A DNA stretch of 64,000 nt from Lytechinus variegatus (lineage: Eukaryota > Echinodermata > Echinoidea > Temnopleuroida > Toxopneustidae), in contig NC_054740.1 in NCBI RefSeq assembly GCF_018143015.1, positions 44,321,180-44,385,179 of the forward strand, written 5' to 3'. The position numbers and the translations under genes were made by a program. Position 1 is the stretch's first letter. Each line of letters opens with the position of its first letter. Shown piece by piece: positions 23,131-35,317 of the stretch. Under the pieces are notes generated by a model. That model had not been told where the DNA came from. It saw only the letters and a program-made list of their open reading frames with translations, and made no database searches.

Positions 23131-24887
23131 GAGAACCCCTCTCAAATTTCCGAGTTTTTTCCCACTCTTTCAACTGTATTTCCTCCATTTTTTTTCTCAC
23201 CCTTCCTCTTTTTCCATCCCAATATTATTTTCTTATTTCTCTCTATTTCCCCTTCCTTTCCTCTCCCTTTGACTTCTTAGTTTTCTTTTTCCTCTTTTCA
23301 CAATCTCTTTTGGTCCCGCTTCTTTACAACATGGAGATAAAGAAAATTAAGAGACAATATGTTATCATGGGGAAATTGTTGCCCGTCAAAAATTTTTAGA
23401 AACTATTTAAAACAGTTTCTAATAAATCTTTGATCTATCTATGCCTAATAGTTTCAAGCTGTTCCGGTCATATTTATTTTATCATTCTATTTCCTTCTGG
23501 TTTTTTTTTGGAGGGGGGGGGGCTCTCGACACTTGTTTGAGATGCGAGTAATAATTAATATTCTAAGTCGACGTGAATTATACGAATGGCTTGGGCCTAC
23601 GAAACGAAAATATGTGGAATCTTATTTTCCCACCTAAAACATCATGAATAGACTCTCTTCCAATTGCAAAAAAGAGGTTTTCATGTTTATTGCAGCAAAT
23701 TCGTAAGATCAGTAACGATTAATGACATGTGCGTGATTTTTTATTAAGCTACCGTGGCTTTATGAATGCACCAGAACTTCCATTATAGATGCGAACCACA
23801 GTTCAGAACAGTGACGCGAAATCTCGATCCAACAGTCAATATGAACATGATGAAGGCACACATTTGTTTTGGTCGTAGAGGGAGCTATTTAGAATAAATT
23901 CTTCGGCCTTTCGACAGAAATTAAGACTTGCAGGAAAGACGAACAAAAGAACGGTGGCATCAAAGGGCCTTTGATGGCGACCGTTCTTTTGAAGAGAAGG
24001 GAACGTTGGGCGGGAAAGCCGAAGCGAAAACCCGGATGCGGGAAGAACGATGAAGAACGGTGCATGGACTTTTGACATGCTACCTAAACTAGGTTAATGG
24101 TTTTTAAATTATCTGCGATGAGCATTGACTATGCTGGGCAAAAATAATCAAAATATTTTGGGAAATTAGAAAAGGCCAAATGATAGCCAACTTGCTTATA
24201 CATGTTTGCCCTCTTTTGCTACTGAACTATTTTCATTGTGTATCAGAAGGTATCTCTTGTTTTTTTAAATTTAAAGTATTCCTTTTGATATAATGCCTGC
24301 CGTGTAGGTTTAAAGGTTGTTCATAAGGTTAGTTTCCGGAGGTATATCCTTTATTTAGTTTGTACAGCTTGGAAAGTAATTTGTTTGCTTTCCCGTCCAC
24401 AAGTATTTACTCAGAGAGGTATAAATTTCCTAAAGGTCATTATTCCAAAAATCTTCAACTGCCATTCCTCAAATTGGCAACCATGTCAGTATTTATTATT
24501 TTGTCCACATTTATTTTTTTTTAATCTACTTTATTTTAGTCGTAAAAATAAATAATTGCAAGGCTTTCATTAAAATTTCCAATATAATTGATACTTATTC
24601 ATTCCTAGGAATACAACTATGGCAATAGCAAATATATATAGTATATTCATAGTTTTGATTAAAAATACATGCAGAATACAATAACAGAAGAGAAAGATAA
24701 TACACACAATAAATCAAGGTTCTATTAAATGATTCTCCCTTATTATCAGGACCAATGTTAATAGAACATAAAACTGTTTGATGAAGTAGCCAAACTGGAA
24801 TACCGTGCTTTATGAAGCACATATTAACTTCCAAGAGAAGGTGTAATAGCAAAACATTTGATGAAATTTTGTTTTAATTCTTTGCAG
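23131..24887. other. end of the 14.5-kb SLC6 intron
   Basis: C/T-rich patch 23150-23310, a G run at 23511, the palindrome at 23944-23991, then AT-rich sequence up to the TM11/12 exon. No other exon seen. Confidence 0.5.
23944..23991. repeat. 48-bp near-perfect palindrome
   Basis: CAAAAGAACGGT ... ACCGTTCTTTTG are perfect 12-base arms. Inside, CATCAAAGG-G-CCTTTGATG are perfect 9-base arms; only the 2- and 3-base spacers between the arm pairs fail to match. Confidence 0.8.
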
Positions 24888-25061
24888 TTCATTTTCATCT
24901 TCTTCTGTGTGGTGTATCAACCATTGATCTATGATGCAAGCTATACATATCCTCGGTGGGGTGAGACCCTCGGATGGCTAATGGCTCTCTCTGCCATGAT
25001 CTGGATCCCGGGATACTTCGCCTTCTACTTCCTATTCAAAGCAGAGGGATCAGTTCGTCAG
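24888..25061 (+). CDS. SLC6 transporter, internal exon (TM11 end / TM12)
   Basis: A 174-base exon of 58 codons between acceptor TTTGCAG and donor CAG/GTAAAT. It encodes the end of TM11 (FIFIFFCVVYQPLIYDA), an extracellular loop with YTYPRWGETLGW (the Y-x-Y-P-x-W-x-x-x-x-G-W motif before TM12 in SLC6), and TM12 (LMALSAMIWIPGYFAFYFLF) ending in KAEGSVRQ. It joins the previous exon in phase. Confidence 0.95.
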
Positions 25062-25642
25062 GTAAATAAACTCATCTTTAACATTTTAATTTATTCATTA
25101 TTTACAGAGTTCTTCACTTGATTCTTTGTGGTCTCCCTTGTCCAAAGAAATCATTTTCTTGTTTGTACATCAATGATAACATCTTTAAGAATAAAGTTTC
25201 AACTTCAAGAACGGCTCTTTTGTAGAAAGAGAATTAAATTCTTGAAACAAGCTAGCTTGTGTGAAAAAAGCAATGTTAAGAATTAGATCAGTGAAAGTTT
25301 GTGAAAAATTGAAGTAGCGATAAGAAAGTTATAAGCATTTGAATGTCAAGAATCCATGTGCTGTGTAAGAGATAAAAAATATATTTATGAGATGAAAACG
25401 CGACCAAGACATGTGTTGTCACACATGCATAACTCTCCATTTTAATAGAAAAAAGAATAACCCATGCTCATTCTAATAATAGCACAAACTCTTGATCCAA
25501 GATAACAATGTTAAACCGCTATTCCATGTCATCCCATAAAAAACGGACACCTGATATATATATATTTGATAAAAGAGACATTTCAAGTGAAAAAAATGTA
25601 CAAATGTGATATAGAATGTTTAACTTGATTGTTTGTGAACAG

Positions 25643-25768
25643 AGATTCGAGGCATGCATCTCACCATCAGAGAAATGGGGACCGTTACGTAACGAGGATC
25701 GGATGAAAGCAGGTTATCCACTCCTTGAAGGACATGATGCTGATGATATCAACCAGGCTAATATTTAA
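25643..25768 (+). CDS. SLC6 transporter, terminal exon (cytoplasmic tail)
   Basis: The acceptor is GTGAACAG and the reading frame of 41 codons ends in TAA at 25766-25768. The tail begins RFEACISPSEKWGPLRNEDR; the P-x-x-x-W-G-P element is shared with the glycine, proline and ATB0,+ transporters of the SLC6 amino-acid branch and is not typical of the GABA/taurine/creatine branch (family knowledge). The last residues, NQANI, are not a clear PDZ ligand. Taken together the six exons make the C-terminal 250 or so residues of a protein expected to be about 600 long. The substrate is not determinable here; glycine or another small amino acid is the best guess. Confidence 0.93.
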   Translation, partial: RFEACISPSEKWGPLRNEDRMKAGYPLLEGHDADDINQANI

Positions 25769-26248
25769 CAACCACTTCACTGCCTTCTTTTGAGTAGCAT
25801 GCTTCTCTCAGCGGTGTGTTCACATTTTATTGCACTCGATGTAAAACAGAGTACCATTATGGTTGTCAGCTATCTGTGACTTTGGTCTGCATTTTGAATG
25901 ATAGCTATGTAGAAATGTTAATGTAGTTCGCTTCCAATTATTCTCAAATGACAAGACAAATGATATCACAATGAGGTATTTCAATTATCATATTTTGATT
26001 CTTTCCTCTCCAGCAAAACAAAAATTACAATTCTAACTGAAAAATTGAACGTGGAGTGGTTTGTTACATGAGATGAGTTAATATTCACATTGGACAGCCT
26101 GTGACTTCTTGTCAATCAATATTTTGATTGTACTTAAAATTGATTTCAGTATAATATTTTTAAAACACTCAAAGATAGTCAAGGTCAGTTTGATAGGGCA
26201 TATCCTTTAGAACTTATTCTCAGGACTAAAGCCCTTTAACCTTTTTAA
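25769..26248 (+). other. SLC6 3' untranslated region / flank
   Basis: AT-rich sequence directly after the stop. I see no AATAAA before the MITE at 26249, so the 3' end of the transcript is undefined and may lie beyond it. Confidence 0.5.
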
Positions 26249-26841
26249 AGGTCAAGTCCACCTCAGAAAAATGCTGATTTGAATCAATAGAGAAAAATCA
26301 GACAAGCACAATGCTGAAAATTTCATCAAAATCGGATGTAAAATAAGAAAGTTATGACATTTCAAAGTTTCGCTTATTTTTAACAAAATAGTTGTGAACG
26401 AGCCAGTTACATTTAAATGAGAGAGTCAATGTTGTCACTCACTATTTCTTTTGTTTTTTTATTGTTTGAATTATGCAATATTTCAATTTTTATGAATTTG
26501 ATGATAAGGACCTCCTTGCCTGAAGCACAAAATGTTGAAATAATGGAATTCCACGTGTTCAGGGAGAAATGAAATTTTATTCCACATGACAATGACAAAA
26601 AAATCAAAATATTTCATATAATAATAATATACAAAAGAAATAGTGAGTGAGTGATGTCATCAGGTCCCTCTTTGCATACTGACCGAGATGTGCATATAAC
26701 TGTTATGTGAAATGAAGCGATACTTTAAAATGTCATAACTTTCTTATTTTACATCCGATTTTGATGAACTTTTCAGTGTTATGCTGGTTGAATTTTTTTG
26801 TTTTTATTCAAATCAAGTTTTTGTTGGGGTGGACTTGTCCT
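26249..26841. mobile_element. TTAA-flanked MITE, 593 bp
   Basis: The ends AGGTCAAGTCCACCTCAG and the inverted GGGGTGGACTTGTCCT form long terminal inverted repeats; the inner pair ATCGGATGTAAAATAAGAAA and its complement extends similarity to about 100 bases in. It is flanked by TTAA at 26245-26248 and 26842-26845. TTAA duplications are known for piggyBac and Kolobok; no transposase is present. Confidence 0.85.
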
Positions 26842-26985
26842 TTAAGATTGGATCCAGAGAGCTTGAATAATTTTGCACAAATATGTACATGTATTATTTT
26901 CTTTTTAAGTTTAACGTATCATAAGAGGAGGCTGATTTAGTTCTTATACTGGAAGACTTAATCCATCACTTTCAAAGTCATTTTT

Positions 26986-28507
26986 AGCTCATATCCGGCC
27001 CGAAGGGCAAGATGAGCTTATGCCATGGCGTGGCGTCCATTGTCTGTCGTCTGTCCACAATTTCAAAATGCTACTTCTTTGCCATTTCAAGTCCGATTTC
27101 AATTCTGTTTGCTTTATATGATAGCACTAGGTAAGGGATTCAAAATGTCTGCACAGAATTTTGGAATTCATTTAATATGCTAATTTATGCACATTTTTCA
27201 AAATTAACAAAAAATGCTTCTTTATTTGTTGACCGATATTGATTTTTTTGCTTCCATCTGGTGGAGCTTCATGAGGTTCACCAAACTTCTACACAGAATT
27301 TTGACCAGAACAATTTTTATGCTAATTTATGCAAATTTTGAAAAATTCACATAAAATGCTTCTTTTATTTGTTGACCGAATTTGATTTTTTTTTCTTCCA
27401 TCTGGTAGAGCTTCATGAGGTTCACCAATCTTCTACACAGAATTTTGAAATTTTGACTAGAACAATTTTTATGCTAATTTATTTGAAATGAATTTATTCA
27501 TATTTTGAAAATTCACATAAAATGCTTCTTCTTTATATATTGACCGATATTGATTTTTTTCTTCCATCTGGTGGAGCTTCATGAGGTTCACCAAACTTCT
27601 ACACAGAATTTTGAAATTTTGATCAGAACAATTTTTATGCGAAATTAATTTATGCAAATTTTGAACAATTCACAGAAAATGCTTCTTTTATTTGTTGACC
27701 GAATTGATTTTTTTCTTCCATCTGGTAGAGCTTCATGAGGTTCACCAAACTTCTACACAGAATTTTGACCAGAACAATTTTTATGCTAATTTATGCAAAT
27801 TTTGAAAAATTCACATAAAATGCTTCTTTTATTTGTTGACCGAATTTGATTTTTTTTCTTCCATCTGGTAGAGCTTCATGAGGTTCACCAATCTTCTACA
27901 CAGAATTTTGAAATTTTGACTAGAACAATTTTTATGCTAATTTATTGGAAATTAATTTATTCATATTTTGAAAAATTCACATAAAATGCTTCTTCTTCTT
28001 TATATATTGACCGATATTGATTTTTTTTCTTCCATCTGGTGGAGCTTCATGAGGTTCACCAAACTTCTACACAGAATTACAAAGAAATGTTTTTTCTTCA
28101 TCTGTTGATCAATTTCAATTTTGTTTGCTTTATATAATAGCTCGAGGTGGTGATACAAAAATGTCAACATAGAATTTTGAAACTCAATTAATTCATTCAT
28201 ATATTTTCAAAACTCACAAAAATTACTTATTTATTTTTTGATTGACTTGGATTATTTTTGTTCCGTCTGAGAGCTACGTTAGGTTCAGCAAGGTTCTACA
28301 CAGAGTTAAGAAACTTTGACTAGATAATTATTAATACTTAATTCATGTGAATTTTTTTCATAGATCACAAAGAAATGGTTCTATGTAATTTCTTCATCAA
28401 TTTCAATTCTATTTCCTCAATTTATGTCATCAATATAATTCAATACAGTGTCAACTGGGCTGAAAATAAAATTGTGTTAAATTTTGTTGCGAGATGCCGG
28501 ATGAGCT
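26986..28507 (+). mobile_element. short-TIR element, AGCTCAT-CCGGC family
   Basis: The left end AGCTCATATCCGGC and right end GCCGGATGAGCT are inverted. Inside, a unit with TTCCATCTGGTGGAGCTTC and ATGAGGTTCACCAAACTTC recurs at least six times at about 150-240 bases (near 27250, 27400, 27562, 27720, 27860, 28030, then decayed copies to about 28330). The left flank of the array is AATGCTACTTCTTTGCC. Non-coding; frames inside are repeat artefacts. Confidence 0.75.
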
Positions 28508-29230
28508 CCACATCATTGATGTGCTAGTTTTTTTTCAGAATGTCCATCTTCTTTTTATTTTGGCGATACCTAAGGAATTGTTTACTAGACCAACTTCAGA
28601 CTTGGTCAAGTATACATATCAGAGTGACGGTACATTTTTTTTTTGGGGGGGGGTTGTCATGGTTATAGGTCATTATGATTGAATATCTAAAGAACCATAA
28701 TGCTTGCGAAACAATTATTTTCAGTAGGATTTATTCACAATCGCCACTACTATTCTATAGCTTGGTTTGTGCATTGACAATAAACCCAAATAATGTAGAA
28801 TAATGAAAGTTCTGAAGTGCTATCCTTCCATTCATAAAGCATTTGTAAGCCAGTGCTTTTTCAATGTTAAGCAGTTTTACTCATTCTTAAACAATTATTT
28901 GGACCAATGGCTAAATAATTCCAAAGTACCGATATGAGACCATAGTAGTTCTACAGTGTGCGTTGCCTCTTGGTATTTTGTTTGTTTGTTTTCTTATTTA
29001 TAAAACCTTTGCAGCATTTCTTGATTTGTCCAAGGCATTGGCAAATGTGATTCTTGATATCATCTTCTAAAAAAAATTGTCAAATGATAATGTATTATCT
29101 CTCAAACCAAACAAGCGCTCTAATATTATATGCTTTTGAATACTATATGTGGTCTATCATGATGAATTTATTGAATCAGTGTAATTATTCAAATTATGTG
29201 ATGCAGCAGTTACTTCAGCAAATGTGATGG
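28508..29230. other. intergenic, nothing recognised
   Basis: AT-rich with a T run plus G run at 28637-28654. No gene seen. Confidence 0.5.
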
Positions 29231-30191
29231 CCAACCTCAACTCTGCTCGTTAGTGGAGTTGGAACCTCAAGTCTGCTTGTTAGAGGAGTTGGAACCTCAG
29301 CTCTGCTTGTTAGTGGAGTTGGAACCTCAACTCTGCTTGCTAGTGGAGTTGGAACCTCAACTCTGCTTGCTAGTGGAGTTGGAACCTCAGCTCTGCTTGT
29401 TAGTGGAGTTGGAACCTCAACTCTGCTTGTTAGAGGAGTTGGAACCTCAACTCTGCTTGTTAGTGGAGTTGGAACCTCAACTCTGCTTGCTAGTGGAGTT
29501 GGAACCTCAGCTCTGCTTGTTAGTGGAGTTGGAACCTCAGCTCTGCTTGTTAGTGGAGTTGGAACCTCAACTCTGCTTGCTAGTGGAGTTGGAACCTCAG
29601 CTCTGCTTGTTAGTGGAGTTGGAACCTCAACTCTGCCTGTTAGTGGAGTTGGAACCTCAACTGTGCTTGCTAGTGGAGTTGGAACCTCAACTCTGCTTGT
29701 TAGTGGAGTTGGAACCTCAGCTCTGCTTGTTAGTGGAGTTGGAACCTCAACTGTGCTTGCTAGTGGAGTTGGAACCTCAACTCTGCTTGTTAGTGGAGTT
29801 GGAACCTCAGCTCTGCTTGTTAGTGGAGTTGGAACCTCAACTGTGCTTGCTAGTGGAGTTGGAACCTCAACTCTGCTTGTTAGTGGAGTTGGAACCTCAA
29901 CTCTGCTTGCTAGTGGAGTTGGAACCTCAGCTCTGCTTGTTAGTGGAGTTGGAACCTCAACTCTGCCTGTTAGTGGAGTTGGAACCTCAACTGTGCTTGC
30001 TAGTGGAGTTGGAACCTCAACTCTGCTTGTTAGTGGAGTTGGAACCTCAGCTCTGCTTGTTAGTGGAGTTGGAACCTCAACTCTGCTTGCTAGTGGAGTT
30101 GGAACCTCAGCTCTGCTTGTTAGTGGAGTTGGAACCTCAACTCTGCTTGTTAGTGGAGTTAGAACCTCAACTCCGCTTGTTAGTGGAGTTG
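29231..30191 (+). repeat. 30-bp minisatellite, ~32 copies
   Basis: Unit GGAACCTCAACTCTGCTTG plus TTAGTGGAGTT. Because the unit is a multiple of three, it is open as a decapeptide repeat (VELEPQLCLL in one frame, SGVGTSTLLV in another) over hundreds of codons. Variant sites (CAA/CAG, TTGT/TTGC, CTC/CTG, TGCC) are arranged in a higher-order pattern. There is no signal peptide, flanking exon or splice context, so I treat it as non-coding. Confidence 0.95.
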
Positions 30192-33002
30192 GCTATTGAT
30201 AAAAAAAACATTTCTTTCAACAGATTGAATAGCAGATCTTGAGCTTCAAAGTGTTGAGTAACTAGTCATAACTCACCTACATCTATTAATACACCATATA
30301 ATCATTTGATGGAATGTTAAATTTCGAGGGGATATTCTAAGCTCAAGGAGGAAAAAAAAGATCTTCAAGAAATTCTTGTATCCGGTGTTTTGTTGTATTT
30401 CTCAGCTTCACATTCTAAGGGAAAATAGAGGAAGAGTTCCTCCTTCAAATCAGCATATTTCTGAATTTTTACAAACTTAAACAATCCAAAAATGATATAA
30501 TGTCCATTCTCGTGAAGCCTGTGCTTTCAGCTAGGTGGTCCCAAATGTTGATATATTAAATCATTATTATGCAATGGAAACTTGTATATTTTGACAGATC
30601 TATTAAGATACCTTTTATTATTTAACATGTACTTATCATCTTGTACTTGCCCTACCAATAATCCTTCATCCTTTGTCTTATATAATGTGTTTTGGTAGTG
30701 TTTTTCCTAGATATATTCATATATCATTATCCCTTATTTTCATTAATCAAAAGGGGCATGTAGAAAGTAGCATGCAATCAAATTGTTTAATATATAAATG
30801 AAGTGGGCATTTTGGGTTTTTTTTTAATTATTATTACTGGGTAGTATAAGATGGTCAATCTGCTTTTTATTTTTCTATTATGCTTACTTCATATTCATAT
30901 AGAATATAATGTATTGACATGCTCCATGTATTATTTTGTATGTTATGCCTTTTTGTTAATTTAACAATGATCGAGTGCAATGGATGAGATATTTTATGAT
31001 GGTTCCAGCACTAGTGAAGATGACCTTGGCATATTCCATGAAATAGTTTCTAATATTACATAGGTTCTGTAGATTCGAATCAGTGGTAGGTCAATATGCC
31101 ATCATGTGACCATAGCTGCGAGGATCGCATTTGTCATATTCTGGGTTTTGACGTCACCTCAGTAAATATAACTGCGTTGTATTGTCAATTGTGGCGTTTT
31201 GTCCACTAAGGTGACGTCACTTGCTGCTCATATGTTGTAATGAGGTTATTTACTTGATGTACCTGCTAGTGTTAACGCATCGATTGCATGAAGAATGCGC
31301 TTGATGTATTTTTTTTAAAAAATCTATTATGATGTAGATGGATCAGAGATGTAGCAAGAATTTCATGTTGGAGCCAGATGATGAATGCAATCTCTGATGG
31401 CAAATTCACATAGACTATATAATATAACATAACAGATATTGCCTGGTCTATCATTTTAATAACAACATTTCAACTCCCCTCCGAAGCAATATTTTCTCTC
31501 AGGAGAATATTTTTCTGCAATAAATCATATGACATATTCATCTTTATTTTGTTCATGATCAACTATGGATGGATGCTTTTCACTAAAATCCACTCAACTG
31601 GTAATGGTGATTTATCTAGTGGCTGAAAGGAAATTTAACTGGAATACTGCTTAGAATACATCACCACAACATGATGTTCATTTGAAAGGGAACTGAAATT
31701 TGGTGGTGCATTTAATGGCTGATTGGAACGATTAATAAATGCGCAAAGGAAAGCACAAGGTTGGGAAATTGGTTCTTTAAATTTGATTGGGCAAGGGGCT
31801 GCTGCTTCGTATATGTATGAAATTAAATATGGTAATACATAAGAGAAAGAAAGTCATTGATTTTAGTTATGCTTGTAATGAGGTTCTATTTGCTGTCAAG
31901 TCTAATATGATAGCGCATGCACTGAAGTATTTATTTGGTTAATAATTTTCCTGTATATAACATGCAGTTCCCATAATATTAACATCTTTGGTTTGCTCAG
32001 TTTGAATTATACACAGAGCGATTGAGATTGTAGAGTGTTATTTTCAAAATGATAATTCAGATGAAATGCAAGCATTTCCAGATAGAGTTACAATGTAGTT
32101 GATTGAGAATATAATGAAGCATTTGTGTACTAGTATATTATTTAATTGTAAATGAATAAAGCCCTCGATACAATCAGCTATTTAATAACCCCAAAACATT
32201 GATAAGCATGTATTTGATATTTATTTCATTATTATGAAGCCAACAATAACTTTTTTTCCTAAAGTAGCTGATTATTAAGTTATAAGGCAGTCCTTGTGCC
32301 AGTTAAAATGAAACTTTAAAATCAAATATGAATTATAAAATTCAAGCTAAATAAGAATAATTGCAGGTTTGCAATCATTGCATGTTCATTTACAGGGCAT
32401 TGAGTTTTGAGTGGATGTTATCAAATCAATAGAATTAGGTAACTTGTCAAAAGTCACATCTGCTATCAGGTATCATACAGGTAACACATCACAGCATTCC
32501 TATACTCAGTTAGTTTAGTCCGGGATTTTTTCTAGGGTGAAATTTGATCATTGTGTATGAAAAGCCGCACATGAGACACTCATTTCTGTGTTATGGCAAG
32601 TTGACTTAATTCTCTATTTTAGTCAGATTTGTATAACTTAAAGTGTACTCTTTAAAACCAAATGTAATGTTGAAAATGTGATAGCAATCAATTGTAAATT
32701 CATTTTTATGTTTTTATTTTTTTACTTGATGGTAGTCGCAGTTTAAGAAAAACCATGAAACAAACATGTAAGCTCTTAATATGGATGTGTAGTCTACTGC
32801 AGTGCTGTATTGTGGTACTCATTACTTTGAACCATCTTCAATGTGAATTTTAAGCTTGGACCAAGTATAGATTACGACTTTGTGATTACTATGCACACCA
32901 CGTTATTTAGTATTTCATTATCTTCTGCTCTCATCAAAGCTGTGGATATTCTGGGCATTCAATGCAATTTTATTAAAGATATCTGGTACATTTTTGATAA
33001 CT
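30192..33002. other. intergenic, mostly unique AT-rich DNA
   Basis: No exon, RNA gene or transposon ends found, apart from the CRE inverted repeat at 31149-31219. Confidence 0.5.
31149..31219. promoter_or_regulatory. inverted pair of CRE-like sites
   Basis: TGACGTCACCTCAGT at 31149 is mirrored by AAGGTGACGTCA ending at 31219. Each arm contains the full palindromic CRE TGACGTCA, the known CREB/ATF target. No gene start is recognised nearby, so function is speculative. Confidence 0.35.
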
Positions 33003-33559
33003 GATATGGGTCATTCCATGGGGTTGGGGCAAAAATTGTGACATCAGGGTAAAAAAATAGAAATGTAATAAATGAAATGTTTTATTTCTTATATGTTTCA
33101 TGGGACAATCCTTCAACTAAATCCACTTACAGGCATTTCATACCACCCTGCATATTAAAGTAAACTGAGAAATAAGATTTGACAAAATACCACCGTTACA
33201 TGGACATCATTTATCATCCTTACTAAGACTATGCTCTCCCACTGTCAAAATAAAGGGGTTGATCTCCATTACTCTTGATAAATATTTTGCTAACAACATT
33301 GTTAGTCACTTTATTCCACACTTTTCAACATGGCATATATATTTTGAAAGATTTAGCATCAATAAATGGAACTTGATGCTCTGTGTGTATACCAGTGCCA
33401 TGTTCTGTGTCATTCTTTTTTCTCACCAGTCTAGAAAATTGAATTTATGATGGCATGTAGAACTAACTAGTTGAGAGAAGTCATGCCTCAACAGAATGGA
33501 ATATTCTCTTTGGAAAAACTAAACTACTCTTTCGGGCATAACCTTCTATTTTTAGTGTT

Positions 33560-34385
33560 ACCACCGTTACATGGACATCATGTCTCAGTAACAGAGGTAT
33601 ACTTAGAAGCAATGTTAAGTTAATGTCCATTAATGGCCATTACACACCAAATTCCACTTCATGCCTTAGAATATTTGCACAAGATCAATTGATTACACTA
33701 AAGAAAAACATTTTGCATGTCAAATTCTTTGCAAATAAAAGCAAATTAAATTAGAGTTTAAACAAGGAAAAATGTACAAAATTATTGACAAATTATATTT
33801 AAAATCATACTACGATAATCCTCAAGTTTCCACTTCCGTCTACCTCTGGAAACATTTACGTTTCTGCCTAAAGGGAAAAAACAAAACAGTGCTATCTTAT
33901 GATCTCCAATTCTTTTTACTTTAAAATAACTCCTTCAAGATATTACTTTCAAATGTACATACCACCGTTACATGGACATCATGTCTCAGTAACAGAGGTA
34001 TACTTTGAAGCATTGCTAAGTTAAGGTCCGTTAATGGCCATTAAACACCAAATTCCACTTCATGCCTTAGAATATTTGCACAAGATCAATTGATTATACT
34101 AAAAAACATTTTCCATGTCAAATTCTTTGCAAATAAAAGCAATTTAAATTAGAGTTTAAACAAGGAAAAATGTACAAAATTATTGATAAATTTATATTTA
34201 AAATAATACTAAGGTAATCCTCAAGGTTCCACTTCCGTCTATCTCTGGAAACAAATGTTTCTGTCTAAAGGGTAAAAAAACAAAAGAGTGCTAGCTTATG
34301 ATCTCCAAATCTTTATTACTTTAAAATATCTCCTTCACGATATTACTTTCAAATGTACATACCTCCGTTACATGGACATCATGTC
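33560..34385 (+). repeat. 400-bp tandem duplication inside the transposon
   Basis: Two near-identical units (33560-33960 and 33961-34360) start at ACCACCGTTACATGGACATC, and a third begins at 34361 (ACCTCCGTTAC) and stops. The duplication multiplies the subterminal repeat at the left end of the transposon. Confidence 0.9.
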
Positions 34386-35134
34386 CTTGTAATGATCATA
34401 TTGAATAGTATTACATGTACTTGCCATTCTTTTAGTATCAACACACTAATGCGAGTTAACTCATCTTACTCAAGTGTAGAAATACAACATCTACAGGCAA
34501 GCTTCTAAAATGCATCAATGAACAGGTAAAATGTTTTTTTTTATTCATACATGTACACGATTATAATTTTGATACCTTTGATACAATACTCGGTGAAAAA
34601 GATGTAGGGAAAAGGTACTAGTTTAGTTCTTCTAAGCTACATGTATGGTTTTTCAAGACAAAACAACACAAAGTTGGCATGCAATTCATGGACAATGCAT
34701 TAATACATTACACATATAACTTGTTCAATTTGTTTACTCTAACTTATTTTACCTCAGTTACATGTACATGGTAATGTAGTTCTAAGTGACATTAATTAAA
34801 ATATAATCATGTCATCACTGGAATAAATGCATTGGATAAAACAGTAAGTTCCAGCATGCCAAAAGGACAATTGTAAAGTACTTAGTGGACAAATTGAATA
34901 AAAAAACTTACATCTGTTGTTTAAACATAGAGTCGTGAACAAGAAAGTAAAATGTACTATTTCTACTAAGCTATTCTAATAAATGTTCAAGAATAACACT
35001 GCAAACTACAATCTTTTCCTTTGGTTAAAAACTCTATGGTAAACTTCTTACTGGCAAATGCAAAAAAAAGTATTACACTGTACACTAAACCTGACAATAA
35101 GAAATAACATGCAATATTTCTCTCTGCATTCAGG

Positions 35135-35317
35135 TTACAAGTTTATGAACTTCAAGATGATCGGTGACCCAATGACAACTGTGTGGAAGAGGACTCTGTC
35201 AATGTCACAAAATAGATAGAGGTAGAATTGTGCCTCGCCATCAGGCCAGGAGTACAGGTCACCAGATTGACACTTCATGTACTGAAGATATATATTTTTA
35301 CCTTCAACAGAGGCTAC
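35135..35317 (-). CDS. terminal coding exon of unidentified transposon protein
   Basis: On the minus strand an acceptor CAAATAACTACAG is followed by 60 codons and TAA. In-frame sequence just before the acceptor contains a stop, as expected at an exon edge. The protein starts VASVEGKNIYLQYM, then KCQSGDLYSWPDGEAQFY and ends GSPIILKFINL. The layout (aromatic-rich V-x-Y-M, then GDLYSWP, D-I-x-x-V-L, then P-x-I and a short end) resembles C-terminal domains I associate with transposon-encoded proteins of marine animals; this is inference and I do not recognise a named family. The exon is the only clearly coding part of the element. A short ATG stretch followed by a GTAAGTA donor lies on the same strand at 36980-37001 and could be a first exon. 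Base composition is higher in GC than its surroundings. Confidence 0.6.
   Translation of the reverse strand, partial: VASVEGKNIYLQYMKCQSGDLYSWPDGEAQFYLYLFCDIDRVLFHTVVIGSPIILKFINL

Noticed and set aside
1570-25768. Assignment to a named SLC6 member (for example SLC6A5 or SLC6A9)
   Set aside because: Only the C-terminal half is visible; the substrate-site residues of TM1, TM3 and TM6 are outside the window.
29253-30242. 329-codon ORF of VELEPQLCLL repeats
   Set aside because: A 30-bp tandem unit keeps every stop-free frame open; two plus-strand frames and one minus-strand frame are open. No start context, signal or splice support.
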